53,872 bases of DNA, taken from NCBI GenBank assembly GCA_903906315.1, contig CAIVJW010000067.1, positions 1 through 53,872 on the forward strand. The letters run 5' to 3'. How positions within the stretch are numbered: position 1 is the first letter of the stretch; each line of letters opens with the position of its first letter. Positions 31,842 through 39,018 of the stretch are shown one piece after another. A program made the translations under genes and the position numbers. The DNA comes from an uncultured delta proteobacterium (GTDB taxonomy: Bacteria > Myxococcota_A > Polyangia > Polyangiales > Polyangiaceae). The notes under the pieces are model-generated. The model was not told the origin of the DNA and searched no databases. It saw nothing but the letters and a program-made list of their open reading frames with translations.

Positions 31842-32587
31842 CCGCGCTCGCGGGCCGCGCCGTCGCGGTGACCGGCGCGAGCCGGGGCCTCGGGCGCGCG
31901 ATCGCGATCGCCGCCGCGCGGTCGGGAGCGCGCGTGGGCGTCGCCTACCGGTCCTCGCGCGAGGCCGCCATCGAGGTCTGCCGCGCGATCGAAGCGGCCG
32001 GCGGCGAGGCGATCCCCTTCGCGATCGACGTCGCCTCCCCCGACGACGTCCGGCGCGCGGTCGGCGCGATCGACGACGCCATCGGGGGCCTCGACGGCTG
32101 GGTGTCGAACGCCGCGGTCCACGTCGCTGGCCCGCTCGTCACGGCCGACACCGACGCGCTCCGGCGCCTGGTCGACACGAACGTGCTCGGCCCGATCGTC
32201 TGCGCGCGCGAGGTGATCGCGCGGATGCTCCCGCGGCGCCGCGGCGTCGTCGTGCACGTCGGGTCCGTCGCGGCGAGCCGCCCGTCGCGCGGACAGGCGG
32301 CGTACGCAGCCACCAAGGGGTCGCTCGAGGCGCTCACGCGCGCGATCGCCGTCGAGTACGGGCGCAAGGGGCTACGCGCCGTGTGCGTGCGCCCGGGCGC
32401 CGTCGACACGGACATGCTCGCCGCGACGCGGGCCCTCGCCGAGGACGAGATCCTGGCGCGCATTCCGATGCGCCGCATCGCGCGCCCCGACGAGGTCGCG
32501 CGCGCGGTGGTGTTCGCGCTCGGCGACGACGCGAGCTACGTGAACGGCGCGGTCATCGACGTGGACGGAGGCTACGCGGCGTCATGA
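31838..32587 (+). CDS. SDR oxidoreductase, FabG-like (third type)
   Basis: 249 residues. TGASRGLGRAIA, SNAAVHVAG, GSVAASRPSRGQAAYAATK (Ser, Tyr, Lys), terminal DVDGGY. Not a member of either duplicated SDR pair in this cluster. Closest in pattern to 3-oxoacyl-ACP reductase and the natural reductase for the ketosynthase just upstream. GTG start overlaps the ketosynthase stop; its stop overlaps the next ATG (ATGA). Confidence 0.88.
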   Translation: MTALAGRAVAVTGASRGLGRAIAIAAARSGARVGVAYRSSREAAIEVCRAIEAAGGEAIPFAIDVASPDDVRRAVGAIDDAIGGLDGWVSNAAVHVAGPLVTADTDALRRLVDTNVLGPIVCAREVIARMLPRRRGVVVHVGSVAASRPSRGQAAYAATKGSLEALTRAIAVEYGRKGLRAVCVRPGAVDTDMLAATRALAEDEILARIPMRRIARPDEVARAVVFALGDDASYVNGAVIDVDGGYAAS

Positions 32588-33207
32588 TCGTCGACGCGAT
32601 GCGGGCGCGGCGCAGCGTGCGGCGCTTCAAGGCGGACGCGGTGCCGCGCGCGCTGGTCGTGCGCGTCCTCGAGGCCGCGGTGACCGCACCCTCGGCGAGC
32701 AACAAGCAGCCGTGGCGCTTCTTCGTGGTCGAGACGCGGGCGACGATCGCGCGCATGGCGGACGCCGTGCGCGAGGCGACCGGGCGGATCGAGGCGACCG
32801 TGCCCGAGGAGGGCCGCGCCGCGTTTCGCGCCTACGGCGACTACTTCACCCGCTTCGAGGGCGCGCCGTGCGTGATCGTGCCGGCGTTCCGTGGCCACGC
32901 GGTCCTCTCGCACCTCGTCGCGGCGACCGCGTCGCCGGAGGACCTCGCGATCGTGGCCGCGATGGAGCGAGACGGCGCCCTCGTCGGCGCATCGCTCGCG
33001 CTGATGAGCCTCCTGCTCGCGGCGCACGAGGCCGGGCTCGGCGCCTCCGCGATGACGGGCCCGCTCGTCGCCGCGCCCGCGATCCGTGCGATCCTGGGCG
33101 TACCGGCCACCTTCGGCCTCGTCGCGCTCGTCCCGATCGGCTTCCCCGACGAAGCGCCCGCGCCGACGGACCGCAAGCCCCTCGACAACGTGGTCCGCTG
33201 GATCTGA
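32584..33207 (+). CDS. Nitroreductase-family flavoprotein
   Basis: 207 residues. FMN-binding motifs RARRSVRRFKADAVP and APSASNKQPWRFFVV are at the N-terminus; ASLALMSLLLAAHEAGLGASAM and VALVPIGFPDE follow further on. A member of the FMN-dependent nitroreductase superfamily. In a biosynthetic cluster it could reduce or oxidise a C=C or C=N bond, but the natural substrate cannot be read from sequence. Overlaps the upstream SDR (ATGA). Confidence 0.88.
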   Translation: MIVDAMRARRSVRRFKADAVPRALVVRVLEAAVTAPSASNKQPWRFFVVETRATIARMADAVREATGRIEATVPEEGRAAFRAYGDYFTRFEGAPCVIVPAFRGHAVLSHLVAATASPEDLAIVAAMERDGALVGASLALMSLLLAAHEAGLGASAMTGPLVAAPAIRAILGVPATFGLVALVPIGFPDEAPAPTDRKPLDNVVRWI

Positions 33208-33221
33208 CCCTGAGAGCGCCC

Positions 33222-33644
33222 ATGACGAACGAGCCCATCGCCCCCGAGGTCCTCTGCGCCGTCCGCCGCTGCGTCGCCGACAGCCTCGCCGTGCCGGAAG
33301 CCGAGGTGCTGCCCGAGAGCCGCCTCATCGACGATCTCGGCGCCGACTCGCTCGATTTCGTCGACATCGTCTTCGCGCTCGACCGCGCGCTCGACGTGCG
33401 CGTGCGCGAGACCGAGTTCAACTTCCTGACCCGGCTCGACTTCTCGTCGCCCGAGATCATGAAGGGCGCGCACCTCGCCGAGCCGGTCCTCGCGCGCCTC
33501 GAGAGCTGGCTCCCCGCGCTTCGCGAGGTCGCCGACCGCGCCCGCGTGACGCCTCGCGGCCTGTTCTCGATGATCACGATCGAGTCGCTGTGCCTCGCCT
33601 GCCAGCACGCGATCGCCGCGCGCGACGCCGCGAAGGCGCGCTGA
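33222..33644 (+). CDS. Acyl-carrier-protein-like protein with C-terminal extension
   Basis: 140 residues, against ~80 for normal ACP. Residues 1-85 have the ACP fold, with the phosphopantetheine site DDLGADSLDFVDI (Ser43). Residues ~85-140 form an extra helical segment with two Cys (SLCLACQHA) and a Phe-Ser-Met-Ile-Thr stretch, not part of standard ACP. Last gene of the cluster, 14 nt after the nitroreductase. It would carry the growing chain for the adjacent FabZ/KS/SDR enzymes. Confidence 0.87.
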   Translation: MTNEPIAPEVLCAVRRCVADSLAVPEAEVLPESRLIDDLGADSLDFVDIVFALDRALDVRVRETEFNFLTRLDFSSPEIMKGAHLAEPVLARLESWLPALREVADRARVTPRGLFSMITIESLCLACQHAIAARDAAKAR

Positions 33645-34091
33645 CCGCCGGCGGGCCCACGCCCGGCCCTTCGGCGCGCGACGCGCGGACGGCGAGGTGC
33701 GCAACGACGACGCGATCGCGGCGGTGGAGCCTCTCGTGAGGGCGTGACGCTCGACCTCCCGTGCACCCCGCCTGTCGACGTTGCCGGCGTCGGCGCGCTC
33801 CAGGTGAGGAGCCGCAGCCTCGGCGAAGGAGCGACCGCGAAGGCGAGCCTTGATGGCGTCCGTGCACTCCAGTGCGGCTCCACCTGTGCTGAGCGTGGAG
33901 ACGCGGGCGTCAATGACCGTCGGCTCGCGGTGCGGCTGCTCGGAGGAGCTCCGCCGCGCCTTGCGGAGCGCGTCGACACGCGGGCTCCGCTCATGGCGTC
34001 ACGCCCCGAGATCGTCCTCGCGTACGGCGAGGCGCCCTTGGTCGCTGGGCCTCGCGTGCCCGCTCGCGATCGCCGACGCGCGCCGGGCCGC
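33645..34091. other. Gene-poor region after the biosynthetic cluster
   Basis: About 450 bp with no reading frame I believe in either strand. A short in-frame plus-strand stretch (GEVRNDDAIAAVEPLVRA then stop, near 33691-33747) looks protein-like and could be a decayed 3' end. The rest shows no coherent codon usage. With the WD40 remnant next to it, this looks like a zone of gene decay. Confidence 0.4.
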
Positions 34092-34469
34092 CTACGGGTC
34101 GAGGACCGTCGCGTCGCCGCGCAGCACGCGGCCGGCGAGGTCCGCGACGACGACTCGGTCGCGGCAGAGCTCGAAGGGAAAGACCCTCGCGCCCACGCGG
34201 CACACGAGCGCCGCGCGAGCCGCGTCGCCGAACACCTCGACCCGCGAATCCAGCCCGCCCGCGAGGACGTAGCTCGCGTCCGCGCCTGCGATCGCGCCGA
34301 TCGTGAGCAGCTCGCCGCCGGTCGCCACGGACCTCACGCGCAGCGGCCCCTCGCGCGAGCCGGTCGCGATCGCCGCGCCGTCGGGGCGAAACGCCAGGAC
34401 GCCCCTCGACCCCGCCTCGGGGAGCTTTGCGCGCTCGGTGCCCGTCGCGGCGTCCCATCGGCCCGATCC
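34092..34469 (-). pseudogene. Remnant of a WD40-repeat protein (C-terminal ~125 residues)
   Basis: On the minus strand a coherent beta-propeller-like sequence runs from about 34469 to a stop at 34092: RWDAATGTERAKL, GVLAFRPDGAAIATGS, LRVRSVATGGELLTI, YVLAGGLDSRVEVFG and VVVADLAGRVLRGDATV. These are typical WD40/YVTN blades (FRPDG..IATGS). No start codon or ribosome-binding site precedes it; going upstream the frame becomes a G-run with Arg-rich nonsense and meets a TAG just short of the esterase gene end. It is therefore the tail of a larger gene whose front is gone. Confidence 0.55.
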
Positions 34470-34535
34470 ACCGTGCGATCGAGCGCACCGCCGCCCGGAT
34501 CCGAGCCCCCCCCAGGTTCGGCGCCGCCTCGGCCG

Positions 34536-35300
34536 CTAGATGTAGCGGCAGCGGTCCGCGAGCAGCGTCGGCAGCATCGTCCGCCACCAGGGCCAGTCGT
34601 GGTTCACGTCGTGGCCCCAGACGTCGAGATCGTGCCAGATGCCCTTGGTCCACAGGAGATCCGAGAGCTGCCGCGCGCGGTGCGGCGCCTCGTAGGCCCC
34701 CTGGCCGGTGACGATGTGGATGTCGCACGCGCGGCGGACGAGCTCGACGCGGTCGTGGTCCCAGTTCGCGATGTAGGAGACCGGGTTGTTGAAGTAGAGG
34801 TCGTCGCCCCGATAGCCCTGCGTGTACCCGGGCTCGAGGTCGTAGAAGCCGCTCATCGCGATCAGCGTGTCGAAGAGCTCGGGCCTCCGAAACAGCATGT
34901 TTGCCGCGTGGAAGGCCCCGAAGCTCGCGCCCGTCACCGCGAGGCGAGCGCCGCCGTCGCCGACGCGCCGGCGGATGTGCGGGACGACCTCCTCCTCGAC
35001 GTACTCGTTGTAGAGCGCCGTTCGCCGCGCCGCCTCGTGCGGAGGCACGGCTTCGTTCATCCACGCGAAGCGGTTGATGCTGTCGATCGAGAAGACGCGG
35101 ATGCGCCCGGCGAAGATCAGCGGCTCGATCGAGCGGATCAGGTCGAAGCGCTCGTTCTCGAGGTAGTCGGCCTGCGCCGTGGGGAAGATGAGCAGCGGGT
35201 GGCCCGCGTACCCGTACTCGACGATGGGCATCTCGAGGCCGAGGCGCTGGCTGTACCAGCCGAAGAGGGATCGCGGGAGGTTCGAATCGACGTGCGGCAC
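34536..35300 (-). CDS. Putative esterase (alpha/beta hydrolase, esterase D/Fes-like family)
   Basis: 254 residues. Alpha/beta hydrolase: nucleophile elbow GASFGAF (Gly-x-Ser-x-Gly) around residue 118, and a C-terminal GHDVNHDWPWW supplying the His. HLLIFPTAQADYLENE-type residues near the N-terminus match the esterase PF00756 group often called putative esterase in Myxococcota. No signal peptide, so cytosolic. GTG at 35300 is chosen because AAGGAG lies 8 nt upstream; the frame continues open far upstream but without supporting signals. A -10 element lies ~27 nt upstream. Confidence 0.82.
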   Translation of the reverse strand: MPHVDSNLPRSLFGWYSQRLGLEMPIVEYGYAGHPLLIFPTAQADYLENERFDLIRSIEPLIFAGRIRVFSIDSINRFAWMNEAVPPHEAARRTALYNEYVEEEVVPHIRRRVGDGGARLAVTGASFGAFHAANMLFRRPELFDTLIAMSGFYDLEPGYTQGYRGDDLYFNNPVSYIANWDHDRVELVRRACDIHIVTGQGAYEAPHRARQLSDLLWTKGIWHDLDVWGHDVNHDWPWWRTMLPTLLADRCRYI

Positions 35301-35326
35301 GGGGGCGCTCCTTGGTGAGGCCAGGG

Positions 35327-35334
35327 AGCGTAGC
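35327..35334 (-). promoter_or_regulatory. -10 element GCTACGCT before esterase gene
   Basis: Minus strand GCTACGCT, ~27 nt before the GTG start, fits the recurrent GCTAnnnT pattern. The leader would be about 20 nt and contains the AAGGAG site. Confidence 0.4.
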
Positions 35335-35371
35335 CGACCCGCCGCGATCGCGTGACCCCGTCGCGCACCCT

Positions 35372-36175
35372 TCAGCGCGGAGCGCCGGCCTCGGCGGGCG
35401 TCGGCTCGGGCGCGCCGAACGGGACGCACTCCGTGAAGCACTCGGCGACGCAGTCGGTCTCGCCGTTCGGGCTCGCGCACGTCGAGCAGGTGGTCTGCTC
35501 CTGCGACCCCGGCGGGCAGAGCTGCGAGTCGGGGACGCAGGTCATCGAGCACGGGCCGTCGGGCATCGGAACCGGGTCCGGGCCGGGCATGCAGCGCACC
35601 GGCTTCGACGCGCCCTGGCTCCCGTCCACCTGCTCGGGCGACCCGACCGCGCCGCCGCCGGAGCACATCCACTCGGCGTGCGATCCGACCGGGCACTCCG
35701 CGGGGACACAGATGAGCTCGCAGCTCGGCGTGGGCTCGGGCGGCGCCACGCAATCGCTGCCGGGCGGGCAGTCGGGGGCGCCGTACGCGGCCACCGAGCA
35801 CACCTCCTGCTGCACGAAGCCGGCCCCGCACGGGCTGTCCGGCACGCACTCGTCGTGACACTCGGCCGGGGGCGGCGCGGGCACGTCGTCCTGGCCGAGG
35901 CACTGCGGGCGATAGCCGGGCTCCGACCCCTGGGCCGGATCGGCGCAGCCCACGGACGGCCGCTGCGCGCCCTCCTCGACGGAGCAGAGCTGGTCGAGGT
36001 GCCAACCGGCGGCGCAGGCCGGGCCCGGCGCGGGCTCGAACGGCGGCGCAGGCGTCGCCTGCGGCGGGTCCTCGAGGACGACCTTGCCGCAACCCTGGCC
36101 GTTGGCGCCGGTGAGGAACGTCATGGCCGAGACGAGGAAGGCGGTCTGGAGCGAGCGGAGGGCGAGGGTCTTCAT
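35372..36175 (-). CDS. Cys/Pro-rich secreted protein of unknown function
   Basis: 267 residues from ATG at 36175. Signal peptide-like N-terminus (MKTLALRSLQTAFLVSAMTFLTGANGQ) followed by Cys29. The mature part has over 20 Cys in repeating blocks of ~45-55 residues, each with a C-x-x-x-C pair, e.g. ECHDECVPDSPCG, SCELICVPAECPVGSH, CSMTCVPDSQLCPPGSQ and CFTECVPFG. It is rich in Pro and Gly. Disulfide-stabilised, exported repeat protein; such proteins are frequent in Polyangia and mostly uncharacterised. A sigma-54-like promoter lies upstream. Confidence 0.78.
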   Translation of the reverse strand: MKTLALRSLQTAFLVSAMTFLTGANGQGCGKVVLEDPPQATPAPPFEPAPGPACAAGWHLDQLCSVEEGAQRPSVGCADPAQGSEPGYRPQCLGQDDVPAPPPAECHDECVPDSPCGAGFVQQEVCSVAAYGAPDCPPGSDCVAPPEPTPSCELICVPAECPVGSHAEWMCSGGGAVGSPEQVDGSQGASKPVRCMPGPDPVPMPDGPCSMTCVPDSQLCPPGSQEQTTCSTCASPNGETDCVAECFTECVPFGAPEPTPAEAGAPR

Positions 36176-36235
36176 GACGGCGGTCCTGTCGTGAGGTGGT
36201 TGGTGGGTGGCGCGTCCTGCGCCGCGACTTTGGCT

Positions 36236-36254
36236 TAAGCAGGAGTGATGCCAA
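36236..36254 (-). promoter_or_regulatory. Sigma-54-type -24/-12 promoter candidate
   Basis: Minus strand TTGGCATCACTCCTGCTTA: the invariant GG and GC are separated by exactly 10 nt, as required for RpoN. TGGCAT and CTGCT match the -24 and -12 elements closely. ~60 nt before the ATG of the Cys-rich gene. Myxococcota use many sigma-54 promoters. Confidence 0.4.
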
Positions 36255-36478
36255 CCCGGAAGCGCCCCTCGATAGACCCAGAATCTGGCTGATTTTGGCC
36301 CAATGGCCCGGCGAGAGTCGCCCGACCGGTGAAGACTGCGACGGCACACTCGCGATGAGCCAGGATCCTTGCGCCATGTGGCACACGACTTGGCACACCA
36401 TGGCGTCGGCACGCCAGCGCGAGGGCGTCGGGTCAGCGGGCGGTGGTCGCGACCCGGTCGGGGAGGGCGCGCGCGAGA

Positions 36479-36530
36479 CGACTGGCGTGGCGACTGGCGT
36501 GGCGAGTGGCGCGTGGCGCGTGGCGCGTGG
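36479..36530. repeat. Short tandem repeat (CGACTGGCGTGG x2, then GTGGCGC units)
   Basis: Two perfect copies of CGACTGGCGTGG (36479-36490, 36491-36502) run into a degenerate series of GTGGCGC units to 36530. Non-coding, downstream of the CBS-like gene. Slippage product or structure-forming tail. Confidence 0.6.
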
Positions 36531-36574
36531 AGGAGCGACGCCCCCGCCCACGTCCCGAACCACGACGGCCCCGA

Positions 36575-37549
36575 TCAGCCGCCGCGGCTCATCCAGGGCT
36601 TCGAGGCGTAGCGGTCCCAGCTGTCCGGCAGCACGACGACCACCGGCCCGTCGATGCGGCCCGAGGCCGCCACGCGGAGCGCGGCCACGACCGCGGTGCC
36701 GGACGAGCCGCCGACGAGCAGCCCCTCCTCGCGCAGCAGCCGGTGCACCATCGCGAAGCTCTCCGCGTCGGGCACGCGCTCGACGTCGTCGATCACCGTG
36801 CGGTCGAGGATCGCGGGAGGCTTGCCCGATCCGATGCCCTCGACCTGGTAGGGCCCGTCGGGGCCGACGACGCCGGTCTCGACCCACGCGGCGAGGCCCG
36901 ATCCGACCGGGTCGGCGAGCACGATGCGCGCGGCCGGCTGCGCCCGCGCGAGGAAGCGGCCGACGCCGGTGATGGTGCCGCCCGTGCCCGCGCCCGCGAC
37001 GAACGCGCCGATCGTCCCGCCGGCCTGATCGAGGATCTCGGGGCCGGTCGTCTCCTCGTGGACGCGGACGTTGGCGGGACTCTCGAACTGGTCGGTGAGG
37101 AAGTAGCCCTCCTCGGCGGCGATGCGCCGCGCGACGACCTGGAAGTTGTCGGGGTGATCGGGCGGCGCGTTCGGCGTGACGACGACGCGCACGCCGAGCG
37201 CCGCGAGCGAGGCCCGCTTGTCGACCGACATTTTCGCGGGCATCACGCAGACGAGCGAGTAGCCGCGCACCGCCGCGACGAGAGCAAGGCCGATCCCGGT
37301 GTTGCCGGCGGTCGCCTCGATCAGCGTCGCACCCGGCCGGATCACGCCGCGCCGCTCGGCGTCGTCGACGATCGCGACGGCGACGCGGTCCTTCACGCTG
37401 CCGCCCGGGTTCATGTGCTCGCACTTGGCCAGCACGATCGACGGCAAGCCCGCGCCGATCCGCGCGAGCGGCACGAGCGGGGTGCCGCCGATCCAGTCGA
37501 GGATGCCGCGGGCGCGCCCGGCGGACCGGGTGGGCGGCGCGAGGCTCAT
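36575..37549 (-). CDS. Cysteine synthase / cystathionine beta-synthase family PLP enzyme
   Basis: 324 residues. Fold-type II PLP enzyme: MNPGGSVKDR with the PLP Lys, ATAGNTGIGLA, GAGTGGTITGVGR (phosphate loop), GGSSGTAVVAAL. The C-terminus PDSWDRYASKPWM is closer to cystathionine beta-synthases (DS.RNYMTKF..D.WM) than to CysK, though no regulatory CBS domain is present. It condenses serine or O-acetylserine with homocysteine or sulfide. The ATG overlaps the stop of a tiny Cys-rich lipoprotein gene (ATGA), so the two are translated together. Confidence 0.88.
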   Translation of the reverse strand: MSLAPPTRSAGRARGILDWIGGTPLVPLARIGAGLPSIVLAKCEHMNPGGSVKDRVAVAIVDDAERRGVIRPGATLIEATAGNTGIGLALVAAVRGYSLVCVMPAKMSVDKRASLAALGVRVVVTPNAPPDHPDNFQVVARRIAAEEGYFLTDQFESPANVRVHEETTGPEILDQAGGTIGAFVAGAGTGGTITGVGRFLARAQPAARIVLADPVGSGLAAWVETGVVGPDGPYQVEGIGSGKPPAILDRTVIDDVERVPDAESFAMVHRLLREEGLLVGGSSGTAVVAALRVAASGRIDGPVVVVLPDSWDRYASKPWMSRGG

Positions 37550-37746
37550 CGGTGTCCCCTGACCTCTTCGCAGCGCTTCATGCAGTCGAGGTTGTCGGCG
37601 CACGCCGTGGCGCAATCGCGGGACTTGTCGAGCCGACCGGCGCAGTCCGGATCGCGCTCGCACTTCATCGGATCGCGCGCGGCAGCCTTCTCGAACGCCC
37701 CGCAGCCGAGCCCCGCGAGCGCCAAGACCAGGATCAGGCGAGCCAT
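37546..37746 (-). CDS. Tiny Cys-rich lipoprotein-like protein
   Basis: 66 residues. Signal MARLILVLALAGLGC, with Cys15 as the probable lipidated residue (the lipobox has Gly at -3, so slightly off). The mature ~50 residues contain six more Cys in CERDPDC, RDCATAC and LDCMKRC, spaced like two or three disulfides (C-x5-C, C-x3-C, C-x3-C). AGGAG 3-7 nt before the ATG. Overlaps the CBS-like gene by 4 nt. Small Cys-knot-like exported proteins of this kind are common in Polyangia; function unknown. Confidence 0.72.
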   Translation of the reverse strand: MARLILVLALAGLGCGAFEKAAARDPMKCERDPDCAGRLDKSRDCATACADNLDCMKRCEEVRGHR

Positions 37747-37880
37747 GTCTCCTGGTATCACGCGCGCGCGTCTCGCGATATCGGAGGACGATCGGAGTGG
37801 GCCGGATCGCGCGGCGATCGACCCGTGCGGTCCCGTCCCCTCCCCCCCACGGCTCCCGGGCCGCCGGCGGCCACACCAAT

Positions 37881-37888
37881 GCTAGGCT
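37881..37888 (+). promoter_or_regulatory. -10 element GCTAGGCT, leaderless start
   Basis: GCTAGGCT (with preceding T, extended -10) ends 6 nt before the ATG of the lipid-kinase gene; transcription would begin at the ATG. No Shine-Dalgarno sequence. Confidence 0.45.
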
Positions 37889-37894
37889 CGCCGG

Positions 37895-38917
37895 ATGTCG
37901 ACCGGTCGCCCCACGCATCTGCTCGTCGGCAACCCCACGGCGCAGAGCGGGAAGAACGCCGCGCGCATCGATCGCGCGCTCGCCTTCCTGCGCGCGCAGG
38001 GCGTCTCGTGCGAGCTCGTCGCCACCCTGCCCGCGGGCCGGACGATCCCCGCGGTGCGCGAGGCCCTCGACGCGGGCGCCCACCGCGTGGTCATCGCCAT
38101 GGGCGGCGACGGGACGTTCCGCGAGGTCGCCGCCGGGCTCTGCGAGAGCGCCCGCCGCGAGGACGTCGCGCTCGGGATGCTGCCGACCGGCACGGCCAAC
38201 GATCAGGGCAAGAGCTTCGGGCTCGAGGCCGGCGAGGCCGAGCTCGAGCGCAACCTGTCGGTCGTCCTCGCGGGCAACGAGACGCGGCTCGACGCGGGGG
38301 TGATCGAGCACCTCGACGCGAGCGGCGCCGTCACGCTCGCGACGCGCTTCTTCGACTCGGCGGGCTGGGGCATCTCGGCGCGCGTGCTGGCGCAGCGCAA
38401 CGAGGACCGCGAGATCGTCAGTTCCATCCCCATCCTCAAGCACGTCTATCGCGATCACCTCGTGTACGCCGGCGCGTTCTTCCGCACGTTCCTCGAGTCG
38501 TACGTGACGACCGACGAGTTCGACGCCGTCGTCGAGACAGAGGACGGCACGACGGAGCTCACGGGCCTGACGGACCTCGTGGTCAAGGCGACGCGGGTCT
38601 ACGGCGGCGCGTGGGTGTTCGACCGGACGTCGCGCCACGACGACGGCCTCTTCGAGATCGTGCCGTTCCGCGGCAAGCTCGACTGGACCAGCAAGGGGAT
38701 CGTCGACCTCGACGGCAACCCGCTGACCGAGGAGCGGCTCAACACGGTCGGCGTCAGCCACTCGCGCCCGTTCCGCGCGGCGCGGATGCGCTTCCACTTC
38801 ACGACGCGCGCCGGCGGGGCCGATCTCGCCGCGCAGATCGACGGCGAGGAGCTCCGCGCGTGCGCCGACGTGAGTATCCGCGTGCTGCCCCGCGCGCTGC
38901 GCCTGATCGTCCCCTGA
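37895..38917 (+). CDS. YegS/DAGK-type lipid kinase (diacylglycerol kinase catalytic domain)
   Basis: 340 residues. The N-terminal nucleotide-binding domain has LLVGNPTAQSGKNA and MGGDGTFREVAAGL (GGDGT signature), then MLPTGTANDQGKSFGL (GTxND). The C-terminal beta-sandwich lipid-binding domain includes DAGVIEHLD and LARDG-like DGGLFEIVPF. Cytosolic or peripheral membrane kinase that phosphorylates diacylglycerol, sphingoid or related lipids; the substrate is not decidable. ATG at 37895. Confidence 0.9.
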   Translation: MSTGRPTHLLVGNPTAQSGKNAARIDRALAFLRAQGVSCELVATLPAGRTIPAVREALDAGAHRVVIAMGGDGTFREVAAGLCESARREDVALGMLPTGTANDQGKSFGLEAGEAELERNLSVVLAGNETRLDAGVIEHLDASGAVTLATRFFDSAGWGISARVLAQRNEDREIVSSIPILKHVYRDHLVYAGAFFRTFLESYVTTDEFDAVVETEDGTTELTGLTDLVVKATRVYGGAWVFDRTSRHDDGLFEIVPFRGKLDWTSKGIVDLDGNPLTEERLNTVGVSHSRPFRAARMRFHFTTRAGGADLAAQIDGEELRACADVSIRVLPRALRLIVP

Positions 38918-38958
38918 CCTCGGCGCCCCGGATCGCCCTGCGCGGGCGCTGAAAGCAG

Positions 38959-38987
38959 TCGAGCCGCCCGGGTGAGGGGCGGCTCGA
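38959..38987. terminator. Bidirectional hairpin terminator
   Basis: An 11-bp perfect stem (TCGAGCCGCCC / GGGCGGCTCGA; 38959-38969 with 38977-38987) with a 7-nt loop, followed by TT on the plus side. It lies between the convergent lipid-kinase (stop 38917) and rubrerythrin (stop 39019) genes. Confidence 0.75.
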
Positions 38988-39018
38988 TTGCCTTCGACGG
39001 ACCGGAGGCGGCCCGCGT

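Larger units (their letters stand above)
36176..36574. other. Intergenic region between Cys-rich protein and CBS-like gene
   Basis: 399 bp without a gene. It holds a sigma-54-like promoter (36236-36254) for the Cys-rich gene and, toward the other side, a short imperfect tandem repeat (36479-36530) downstream of the CBS-like gene. Between 36300 and 36420 the base composition is less GC-rich than its surroundings. Confidence 0.5.

Noticed and set aside
19054-33644. Interpretation as the housekeeping fatty-acid synthesis locus
   Set aside because: No fabD, fabH, acpS, plsX or accessory housekeeping genes; the ACP and KS partner are atypical and the radical-SAM genes are interleaved, so a specialised pathway is more likely.
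35276-35292. GGTTCGAATC resembling a tRNA T-arm
   Set aside because: It lies inside the start of the esterase gene and no acceptor or anticodon stems fold around it. No tRNA or rRNA was found anywhere in the window.
33744-35318. Plus-strand frame of about 520 codons starting after the ACP gene
   Set aside because: Most of it is antisense to the esterase and WD40 remnant; its first ~90 codons show no protein-like pattern or ribosome-binding site.
36379-36396. TGGCACACGACTTGGCA as a plus-strand sigma-54 promoter
   Set aside because: GG and GC are 11 nt apart instead of 10, and no plus-strand gene follows.
36479-36530. CRISPR-like repeats
   Set aside because: Units are 7-12 bp, contiguous and without spacers; a simple tandem repeat. 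No CRISPR array, IS element or phage gene was seen in the window.
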